A DNA stretch of 29,344 bases, from contig JQOA01000265.1 of the NCBI GenBank assembly GCA_000753945.1, positions 1-29,344 of the forward strand, given 5' to 3'. Below are positions 23,251 to 29,344 of this stretch, one piece after another. Every line of letters starts with the position of its first letter. Position 1 is the stretch's first letter. This DNA is from Smithella sp. D17 (GTDB lineage: Bacteria; Desulfobacterota; Syntrophia; Syntrophales; Smithellaceae). The notes beneath the pieces were generated by a model, which was not told the origin of the DNA, searched no databases, and was given only the letters and a program-made list of their open reading frames with translations. The position numbers and the translations under genes were made by a program.

Positions 23251-24390
23251 ATGTTTGGTCGACCGATAAGCCTTTTTAAAATTTTAGGATTTGAAGTAAA
23301 AATAGATATAAGCTGGATTATTCTGGCGGCTTTGATTACCTGGTCGCTGGCCAGCGGTCTTTTCCCCGCATATTATAAAGACCTCCCTTCTACCGCTTAT
23401 TGGTGGATGGGTGCTGCCGGTGCGATCGGACTTTTTTTATCGATAATTGTTCATGAATTGACTCATTCTCTTGTTGCCAGGTATTACGGCATACCCATGA
23501 AGGAGATTACTCTGTTCATTTTCGGCGGTGTTGCTCAGATGGAAGATGATCCTCCCAATCCAAAATCTGAATTTATGATGGCGGTAGTTGGACCTCTTTC
23601 CAGTTTTTTAATGGGGGGACTTTCACTTACGCTTTACGCTTTAGGAAAAAACAGCGGCTGGCCGGTGACGGTCAATGGTGTTTTAAGTTATTTGGTATGG
23701 TTAAATATAATTTTGGCGGTTTTTAATTTGGTTCCCGCTTTTCCTCTGGATGGCGGAAGAGTCTTGCGTTCCGCTCTTTGGGGCTGGAAAAAAGATATCC
23801 GCTGGGCAACAAGCATTGCCTCAAAGATTGGGTCTGGTTTCGGAATCATATTAATTATTATGGGAAGCTTCTACATCGTCCGTGGTAATTTTGTAAGCGG
23901 CCTGTGGTGGTTTTTGATTGGCCTGTTTCTTCGTTCAACGGCGCAAATGTCATACCAGCAGCTTTTGGCGCGCAGCCTCTTTAATACAAAAAAAGTAAAG
24001 GACCTGATGGTTAAAAATCCCGTGACTGTGCCGCGTTCCATATCATTGGAAGAATTTGTTCGTGATTATGTGTACAAACACCACTTTCAGATGTATCCGG
24101 TACTTTCTTTTGGCAAGTTGACAGGGTGCATTTCCGTAAAACAAATTGCATCAATTCCACGCGAGGAATGGACAACTTCCACGGTTGGAGCAGTGGCTAT
24201 GCCGTGCAATAAAGAAACAACAGTAGGACCGGAGGAAGATGCCAATAAAGCACTATCGATAATGAATCGCACAGGAAACATCCGGCTGCTGGTTGTCAAA
24301 GAGGATAATCTGGAGGGCATCATTTCCTTGAAGGATATGCTTAATCTTTTATCCCTTAAAATGGAATTGAATGATTTGGGGAAAAAATAA
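23251..24390 (+). CDS. Site-2 intramembrane metalloprotease (M50, SpoIVFB/Rip3-like) with CBS domains
   Basis: Zinc ligands are in IVHELTHSL (His68, Glu69, His72) and VPAFPLDGGR (Asp167), in hydrophobic segments. Six or so transmembrane helices fill residues 15-230. Two CBS domains follow (about 247-305, KVKDLMVKNPVTVPRSISLEE; and 310-370, VGAVAMPCNKETTVGPEEDA), which usually bind adenine nucleotides and adjust activity. Members cut membrane-embedded substrates, often anti-sigma factors or sporulation pro-proteins. No obvious anti-sigma partner lies next to it. Length (379) is typical. It is transcribed divergently from the signalling cluster. Confidence 0.92.
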   Translation: MFGRPISLFKILGFEVKIDISWIILAALITWSLASGLFPAYYKDLPSTAYWWMGAAGAIGLFLSIIVHELTHSLVARYYGIPMKEITLFIFGGVAQMEDDPPNPKSEFMMAVVGPLSSFLMGGLSLTLYALGKNSGWPVTVNGVLSYLVWLNIILAVFNLVPAFPLDGGRVLRSALWGWKKDIRWATSIASKIGSGFGIILIIMGSFYIVRGNFVSGLWWFLIGLFLRSTAQMSYQQLLARSLFNTKKVKDLMVKNPVTVPRSISLEEFVRDYVYKHHFQMYPVLSFGKLTGCISVKQIASIPREEWTTSTVGAVAMPCNKETTVGPEEDANKALSIMNRTGNIRLLVVKEDNLEGIISLKDMLNLLSLKMELNDLGKK

Positions 24391-24547
24391 AGAATCAATA
24401 CCATTCCGTAATTCGATATATTCATCTCCCATCTCAACATAAATAATTTCCAGTCGTGTGATCAAAAAACAGGTCCCCATCATACATTATTCCTCTTCGT
24501 TAAATAATAAAGTATTTTCTGCCCATTTCCTTTTTCTGCAAAAAGAC

Positions 24548-24597
24548 TTGACAGCAATATGGATAGTGTGCTACGAATTAAAAAGTAATAACACTAT
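24548..24597 (+). promoter_or_regulatory. Promoter with overlapping inverted-repeat operator for the metal-uptake locus
   Basis: TTGACA at 24548 is followed after 18 bases by TACGAA. ATAGTGT (24563) and ACACTAT (24591) form a 7-bp inverted repeat with a 21-base spacer over the -10. Inside it, GTGTGCTAC and GTAATAACAC resemble the GTGTTAC...GTAACAC half-sites reported for deltaproteobacterial NikR, but imperfectly. An AGGGAG site precedes the ATG at 24609. No cobalamin riboswitch is recognisable. Confidence 0.5.
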
Positions 24598-24608
24598 AGG
24601 GAGAACTC

Positions 24609-25397
24609 ATGGCGACGTGGAAAGGATTTATAAAGGTTCTGGTATATTTCGTATTATTGCTCATAGCCGCCTGTCCTTCCTGGGCTGCACACCCGTTAAT
24701 CACCGATGACACGGGTACACAGGGCAAGGGGAAGTATCAACTGGAATTGAACGGTCAGTATGACTGGGACGAAGAAGAAGTTGAAGGTGTATCTATCAAA
24801 AGTGCCGGCGGAGAAGTAGCGGGCACTCTGTCGTATGGGATTGCGGAGAATGTTGATCTGGTTTTTAGCATGCCTTATCTGTGGGGAAAGGTGGAGGAAA
24901 GTAATATTACCGTTTGCGATGAGAAAGGCATTGGCGATGCGGTGCTGGAAGTTAAAATGCGATTGTTCGAAAAGAACGGTTTCAGTTTGGCATTTAAACC
25001 TGGCATGAGCTTTCCCAGCGGTAACGAAGAAAAAGGATTAGGTACCGGAAAACTGGGTGGTCATCTTTTTTTGATTGCGACGCAGGAACTGGAGTCATGG
25101 GCATTTCATGCAAATATGGGTTACATTAGAAATGAAAACAATGCTGATGAGCACAAGGATTTATGGCATGCATCGCTAGCCACTACCTGGGAAGTTGTTA
25201 AAGATTTGAATCTGGTGGTCAATGTCGGCATAGAACGAAATCCCTATGACGAAGCAAAAAATGATCCGGCTTTTATCATCGGCGGAATAATCTATTCCAT
25301 AAACGAAAAGATTGATGTTGATCTCGGCGCAAAGTGTGGCTTAACCGAACCAGAGACGGATTTTACATTGTTGACCGGGGTAGCCTTCCGGTTTTAG
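24609..25397 (+). CDS. Predicted outer-membrane beta-barrel protein (Phenol_MetA_deg-like transporter)
   Basis: Residues 1-27 form a signal peptide ending AAC...WAA. The mature protein starts HPLITDDTGTQGKGKYQLEL and consists of alternating amphipathic strands ending in an aromatic residue (LTGVAFRF), the outer-membrane barrel signature. The text agrees with the family annotated as transporter or MetA-pathway of phenol degradation. It lies 46 bases before nikMN under the same promoter, so passage of nickel or cobalt across the outer membrane is a fair inference, not a demonstrated role. Length is 262. Confidence 0.75.
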   Translation: MATWKGFIKVLVYFVLLLIAACPSWAAHPLITDDTGTQGKGKYQLELNGQYDWDEEEVEGVSIKSAGGEVAGTLSYGIAENVDLVFSMPYLWGKVEESNITVCDEKGIGDAVLEVKMRLFEKNGFSLAFKPGMSFPSGNEEKGLGTGKLGGHLFLIATQELESWAFHANMGYIRNENNADEHKDLWHASLATTWEVVKDLNLVVNVGIERNPYDEAKNDPAFIIGGIIYSINEKIDVDLGAKCGLTEPETDFTLLTGVAFRF

Positions 25398-25443
25398 GAA
25401 AAATGCTTTAAAACATTAACAGTTTTTTCCAGGAGAATTCATC

Positions 25444-26478
25444 ATGCATATGGCAGATGCCTTACTCTCCCCGGCGGTGGGAGCAACTATGTGGGCCGGT
25501 TCAGTGGCGGCCATAGGATATTCATCCAAAAAACTGAAAGAGAAAATCGACAACAAGACAATTCCGCTAATGGGTGTCATGGGCGCTTTTATTTTTGCAG
25601 CACAGATGATCAACTTTACCATTCCCGTAACAGGTTCCAGCGGACACATCGGCGGCGGCATGATCCTGACAATCATGTTGGGACCATATGCGGCTTTTCT
25701 TGCATTGGCATCGGTGCTGACGGTTCAAGCGTTATTTTTTGCAGACGGCGGACTGCTTGCTCTGGGCTGTAATATCTGGAATATGGGCATCTACCCCTGT
25801 TTTCTTGTCTATCCCCTGATTTACAAACCCATCGCGGGAGACGGAACAAGCGCCAGGCGGATATCCATCGCCGCAATTCTGAGCGTAATCATTGCACTGC
25901 AACTGGGCGCCTTTTCGGTTGTGCTGGAAACACTTTTATCCGGAAAGACGGAACTGCCCTTCAGCACATTTGTCCTGCTGATGCAACCGATTCACCTCGC
26001 CATTGGTCTCGTGGAGGGAATTATCACAGCCGGAATTATCAACTATGTAAGAAAGGCAAGACCGGAGATTATTGAGGCCAGTTTTTTCTCTCGTCCCCTG
26101 GATGCCGGTATCTCTATTAAGAATGTTTTGATAGCCTTTTTAATCATGGCTGTTGTTACCGGCGGAGCGCTTTCGTGGTTTGCGTCAACCCATCCTGATG
26201 GTCTGGAATGGTCCATTGAAAAAGTCACGGGCAAGGGCGAATTGGCGGGAGCTATGCAAGGCATTGCTCCTCTCATAGAAGGACTTCAGGAGAAAACCGC
26301 CTTTCTTCCCGACTATAATTTCAAACCTACAGCAAAAGAAGAATCAAAAGACAATGAAACCCCTGCGTGGCCGGGAATAGAAACCGGCACTTCCGTTGCC
26401 GGTATTGTCGGAGGAGCAATTGTCCTAATGTTCATTTTGCTGATCGGTTTCGGAATCCGCTTCCTCAAAAAACGATGA
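25444..26478 (+). CDS. nikMN: Nickel/cobalt ECF transporter substrate-binding component, NikM-NikN fusion
   Basis: The protein begins MHMADALLSP; the N-terminal Met1-His2 of this family chelates the metal directly, which fixes the start at the ATG after AGGAG. Conserved segments INFTIPVTGSSGHIGGG and LGCNIWNMGIYPCF form the S-component core with about seven helices (to about residue 205). A further helix and the PDGLEWS motif around residue 252, with AFLPDYNF and a final helix, make the C-terminal PDGLE (NikN) part. PDGLE fusions are typical of nickel types, though cobalt is not excluded. The energy-coupling genes lie 480 bases downstream. Confidence 0.92.
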   Translation: MHMADALLSPAVGATMWAGSVAAIGYSSKKLKEKIDNKTIPLMGVMGAFIFAAQMINFTIPVTGSSGHIGGGMILTIMLGPYAAFLALASVLTVQALFFADGGLLALGCNIWNMGIYPCFLVYPLIYKPIAGDGTSARRISIAAILSVIIALQLGAFSVVLETLLSGKTELPFSTFVLLMQPIHLAIGLVEGIITAGIINYVRKARPEIIEASFFSRPLDAGISIKNVLIAFLIMAVVTGGALSWFASTHPDGLEWSIEKVTGKGELAGAMQGIAPLIEGLQEKTAFLPDYNFKPTAKEESKDNETPAWPGIETGTSVAGIVGGAIVLMFILLIGFGIRFLKKR

Positions 26479-26529
26479 CACTTAATAGGAATCAGACGTA
26501 CGCCCTCCTAAGAAACTTCAATGAGCAAT

Positions 26530-26627
26530 CCCCCTCTTTTACTTGTGCCCTTCAGGGTATAAAGAGGGGCTAGGGGAGATTTTGCGGAATTGAACAGATT
26601 GAAAAATCCCCCTTTAGCAAAGGGGGA
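26530..26627. repeat. Two C-rich/G-rich dispersed hairpins
   Basis: CCCCCTCTTT pairs with AAAGAGGGG (26561-26569) around a short inner hairpin, and TCCCCCTTT-AGC-AAAGGGGGA (26607-26627) forms a perfect 9-bp stem. Similar C5T3-type hairpins are common intergenic repeats in many bacteria. They sit inside the metal-uptake locus and could attenuate expression of cbiQ and cbiO. Confidence 0.65.
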
Positions 26628-26780
26628 GGAAGAGACCATGCCAAAGTAGATCAGTTTCTTCCATAACCAGCCCGAAGTACTGGTAAATTGCTGGCAAAAA
26701 AGAACTGGAGTTATTACCGGGGCGTATGATAGTTATTACTCCGGCAATTAAACATGTTAATCATTGTACCCATTATGCGT

Positions 26781-26902
26781 GTCCCCCGCTGGCGGGGGAT
26801 TAAGGGGGTGGATGTTTTTAAGGCAGTTATAATATTCATAAGTTACATCAACACTCTTTGTCCACCTCCGTCACTACGTGACACCTCCGCCAGCGGAGGA
26901 TA
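26781..26902. repeat. Nested-palindrome repeat, copy 3
   Basis: CCCCCGC-TG-GCGGGGG forms a 7-bp stem, followed by GTGGAT, a spacer of about 45 bases, and TCCACCTCC. The right half has GTCAC/GTGAC and CCTCCGC-CA-GCGGAGG hairpins. It has the same order as copy 2 and, reversed, as copy 1. The rest of 26479-26978 shows no gene. Confidence 0.8.
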
Positions 26903-26978
26903 GGGAAGGAAACATTGTATATATTTAATTGCCGAGTAATAATGCCTCTATTTATTGAAAATCTTGCCGGATGAAACC

Positions 26979-27788
26979 ATGACTTTTGATGAAAAATATT
27001 ACAATATCGGATTTATAGACCAGCTATCATACAAGAACACCTTCGTTCATCGTCTGGATCCACGGGCTAAACTGATCGCCACACTCCTTTTTCTCTTTAC
27101 CGTTATTTCCTTTTCCAAGTACGAAATTGCCGCCCTGTTGCCATTTTTCCTCTATCCGGTATTGCTGATGACCATCGGTGAAATTCCGTTCATGTTTATT
27201 TTTAAGAAAGTGATTTTGGTCTCGCCCTTGGCCGTCTTTATAGGAATTTTCAATCCTCTTCTTGATCCAGGACAGGTTTCTATTTTTCAGGGTCTGACGA
27301 TTTCGGCGGGATGGCTTTCCTTCTTCTCCATTCTGCTTAAGTTCACCTTAACCGTCAGTACGGCGCTTCTGCTTATCGCCACGACATCTTTCCCGAGTGT
27401 ATGCCACGCTCTTCGACAATTAAGAGTTCCCTCTCTTTTCGTTTCGCAACTTTCATTTCTCTATCGTTATATTTTTGTCCTCATGGAAGAGACCATGCGC
27501 ATAGTTCGCGCGAGGAATATGCGATCTTACGGACAACACGGCAAAGATATCCGAACATTTACACGTATAGTCGGGATACTCTTTATTCGCACGGTCGAAA
27601 GAGCGGAACGAATTTATTACGCGATGCTCTCCCGCGGATTTCAGGGAGATATGCCTTCGATCAAACGTTTTCATATTAAAACCGGCGATGTTATTTTTGC
27701 CGCATCCGTTGCTATTTTTCTTTATATCTTCCGGTTCTATCCGGCAACTCAAATACTGGGCAGATTTGTTCAAGGAGTATTTTCATGA
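26979..27788 (+). CDS. cbiQ: ECF transporter transmembrane component (CbiQ/NikQ)
   Basis: A polytopic T-component with about five helices. FVHRLDPRAKLIATLLFLF is the family opening. MRIVRARNMRSYG and LSRGFQGDM are the two Ala-Arg-Gly-type coupling motifs (ARNxRS and SRGFxG) that touch the ATPase. The ATG at 26979 is used; a TTG at 26955 opens the same frame but adds no family text. The stop overlaps cbiO by 4 bases (ATGA). Length (269) is typical. Confidence 0.92.
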   Translation: MTFDEKYYNIGFIDQLSYKNTFVHRLDPRAKLIATLLFLFTVISFSKYEIAALLPFFLYPVLLMTIGEIPFMFIFKKVILVSPLAVFIGIFNPLLDPGQVSIFQGLTISAGWLSFFSILLKFTLTVSTALLLIATTSFPSVCHALRQLRVPSLFVSQLSFLYRYIFVLMEETMRIVRARNMRSYGQHGKDIRTFTRIVGILFIRTVERAERIYYAMLSRGFQGDMPSIKRFHIKTGDVIFAASVAIFLYIFRFYPATQILGRFVQGVFS

Positions 27789-28519
27789 GCCATCATATCG
27801 TAGAATTTAAAAATGTTTCCTTCCTCTATCCGGACGGCACTGAAGCTCTGCGCGATATTTCCTTCCGCATCACGCACGGCGAATCAGTGGGCATCATCGG
27901 CGCCAACGGAGCAGGCAAATCCACTCTATTAATGCACATGAACGGTTATCTCATGCCGACATCGGGAACAGTAAATATCGGCGATCTTTATCTGACACGT
28001 CAGACCCGACAGGAAATCCGCCGAAAGGTCGGTATCGTTTTTCAAAATCCCGATGATCAGTTATTCATGCCGACTGTTTATGAAGACGTGGCTTTCGGTC
28101 CTCTCAATCTGGGCATGGATGAAACTGCCGTGCGGGAAAGAGTGGAATATGCGCTGAATCTGGTAAGTGGTCTGGACCTTCAAAATAAACCACCGCATCA
28201 TCTCTCCTGCGGCCAAAAGAGCTCAGTAGCTATAGCCTCGGTCATAGCTGTGGAACCTGATATTCTGGCGATGGACGAGCCGGCGGCCAATCTCGATCCC
28301 CGATCACGGCGATTGCTCATCAATCTGCTCAAGACTTTCGAGCATTCTAAAATAATCGCCTCACACGATCTCGATCTGATTATGGATGTATGCCGTCGTT
28401 GCATTGTGATTAAGGAAGGCACCGTGGTCGCCGATGGCCCGGTTTCGGAGATACTCACCAACAAAAAACTGTTGGAAGAAAATCATCTGGAACTTCCCCT
28501 GTCACTTCAGAGATGCTAA
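27785..28519 (+). CDS. cbiO: ECF transporter ATP-binding protein (CbiO/NikO)
   Basis: An ABC ATPase energising the NikMN-CbiQ complex. Walker A is GANGAGKST (39-47), the Q-loop is VFQNPDDQLF (86-95, the CbiO form), Walker B is ILAMDEP (161-167) and the switch His is at 195. The ABC signature reads LSCGQKSSVAIASV (141-154), whereas the usual form is LSGGQKRRVAIA: the first Gly is Cys and the two Arg are Ser. That position normally contacts ATP in the partner subunit, so this is odd but not proof of inactivity. AAGGAG precedes the ATG, and the gene overlaps cbiQ. Confidence 0.93.
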   Translation: MSHHIVEFKNVSFLYPDGTEALRDISFRITHGESVGIIGANGAGKSTLLMHMNGYLMPTSGTVNIGDLYLTRQTRQEIRRKVGIVFQNPDDQLFMPTVYEDVAFGPLNLGMDETAVRERVEYALNLVSGLDLQNKPPHHLSCGQKSSVAIASVIAVEPDILAMDEPAANLDPRSRRLLINLLKTFEHSKIIASHDLDLIMDVCRRCIVIKEGTVVADGPVSEILTNKKLLEENHLELPLSLQRC

Positions 28520-28521
28520 TT

Positions 28522-28641
28522 CCACTTCTAAATCAAAGCGCTATTTTTGTTGGCGTCGTTGTCGGCTTCCTCTACGTATGTATAAATACGCCTCGTCGCC
28601 TCCGCCTAGCCGCCTCAATATCATCTTTGATTTAGAAGTGG
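28522..28641. repeat. 120-bp palindromic element with 17-bp perfect terminal inverted repeats
   Basis: CCACTTCTAAATCAAAG at 28522 is matched by its exact complement at 28625-28641. The interior is GC-richer than its surroundings and holds a small CGTAT/ATACG hairpin. No ORF is inside. It starts 3 bases after the cbiO stop, so it may act as a terminator; by form it resembles a MITE or large hairpin repeat. The following 28642-28794 shows nothing further. Confidence 0.8.
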
Positions 28642-28794
28642 TGTAAGTATCTTTAGCAATACCCATTCTTGACTTGACAGATAACGTCCAATCAATATGT
28701 GCATTGACAATTGTTACAACTTATCCAAAGCATTTAGCGGTTGTCTGAATTTAGGATTAGTGGTTGAAAGGTGCGCAGAAAATATCCCCTTAGT

Positions 28795-29344
28795 TCAATC
28801 TTCGCCTGAGCCATATTCATGCTTACGTAAGGCAACTCTTTCATCTGCATTTTTTTGTTCAAACTCAATGCGCTTTTCAAGACTGTTTATGTAATTCTGA
28901 GCAAACTTTTTAACATTCAGACTCTCATCTTGCAACCAAGGTTGTATATCTTCTAGTTTTTGCTTAAACGCATTTACAAACCCATATTCCCCAGACACAA
29001 CACCTGTACTTTGTAGTACAAGAATAAGTTCAACCGTAAGGTCGCTGCCATCAGGCAATATTTTAACTATCTCTTTAATGAAATTATTAATGATTGAGTT
29101 GCCGTCATAATTTCTGAGTATGGCCATTACAAAAAGTAGGTCATTTTTTTCTTTTGATTGAACAACTTCAAAAAGCTTATTTTGAAATTCTATAGGAAAG
29201 TTCGGAAATATATTTTTTAGAAGTCGTGCTCCACGGAATGTAAACATGCCATAATTACCATCATATATATTTCGGACTGCATCAACTACTTGTACTGGGT
29301 GTTGAGATAAAGGTTCTGATAACTTGTGAAAATTAAACGGAATT
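28795..29344 (-). CDS. Unrecognised helical-repeat-like protein, C-terminal part (runs off the window)
   Basis: The frame is open from the TGA at 28795 to the window end, so the ATG at 29247 is only an internal Met. The upstream residues read FHKLSEPLSQHPVQVVDAVR and continue through IYDGNYGMFTFRGARLLKNI without a break. The sequence is helical with repeated amphipathic helices (LLFVMAILRNYDGNS, LTVELILVLQSTG, VKKFAQNYINSLEKRIEFEQ), somewhat like a HEAT/ARM repeat protein. No catalytic motif is visible. I do not recognise the family. It converges on cbiO with the palindromic element between. Confidence 0.65.
   Translation of the reverse strand, partial: IPFNFHKLSEPLSQHPVQVVDAVRNIYDGNYGMFTFRGARLLKNIFPNFPIEFQNKLFEVVQSKEKNDLLFVMAILRNYDGNSIINNFIKEIVKILPDGSDLTVELILVLQSTGVVSGEYGFVNAFKQKLEDIQPWLQDESLNVKKFAQNYINSLEKRIEFEQKNADERVALRKHEYGSGED

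Noticed and set aside
24391..24608. Cobalamin riboswitch upstream of the metal-uptake locus
   Set aside because: No B12-box-like text or multi-helix structure is visible; only a promoter and an inverted repeat are seen.

Overview
The window reads as a piece of chromosome from a Gram-negative anaerobe, most likely a Desulfobacterota (deltaproteobacterial, Syntrophales-like) lineage. This rests on gene content: DUF4301, a DUF1385 membrane protein, an incomplete mannose-type PTS, an anaerobic-type PyrK/PyrD pair, a PDGLE-type nickel/cobalt ECF transporter, lipoproteins and an outer-membrane barrel. The DNA is AT-leaning, TTG and GTG starts are used, and intergenic spaces carry many hairpin repeats. 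No 16S rRNA or other direct taxonomic marker is present, so the assignment is an inference.

Layout. 1-700: the 3' end of a DUF4301 gene, whose first 39 bases are an exact inverted copy of DNA inside the PTS IIA gene at 7347-7385 (a probable chimeric join). 711-4316 (minus): a PP-loop thiouridylase-like protein, a LysM envelope protein broken at a 12-base homopolymer, and a DUF1385 membrane protein. 4537-5922 (plus): a small coiled-coil protein overlapping an HD phosphohydrolase, a lipoprotein and a possible tail remnant of mscL. 6011-7074: a small minus-strand protein and a decayed mosaic of two insertion-sequence transposases. 7197-9358: PTS IIA, IIB, IIC and RimI. 9451-11947: pyrK, pyrD and a metallo-beta-lactamase-fold hydrolase. 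11966-15043 (minus): a MuiA-like/DUF4139 protein and an MtaD-type deaminase. 15140-15330: tRNA-Leu(UAA) with its promoter and terminator.

15287-about 17400 is a decayed integrative element beside the tRNA: a fragment of a phage/plasmid Toprim primase on the minus strand, a RelE/HigB-like toxin with an XRE antitoxin, and a frameshifted tyrosine recombinase. 17493-23015 (minus) is a tight three-gene signalling cluster: a HEAT-repeat protein, an HD-GYP protein with an altered motif, and a large protein ending in a class III nucleotide cyclase domain whose key residues are present. The first two share an N-terminal module. 23251-24390 is an intramembrane site-2 protease with CBS domains. 24609-28519 is a metal-uptake locus: a predicted outer-membrane barrel, NikMN, CbiQ and CbiO, with an inverted repeat over the promoter. 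A 120-bp palindromic element and the 3' part of an unrecognised helical-repeat gene close the window.

The strongest leads are: (a) the HEAT/HD-GYP/cyclase cluster as a possible second-messenger module; (b) a dispersed nested-palindrome repeat at 11198, 13558 and 26781 that keeps its flanks but changes its central hairpin, and that may supply a ribosome binding site; (c) the homopolymer frameshift in the LysM gene; (d) the hidden primase fragment; (e) the terminal 39-bp inverted repeat, which warns of misassembly. The functional links are inferences from families and gene order.
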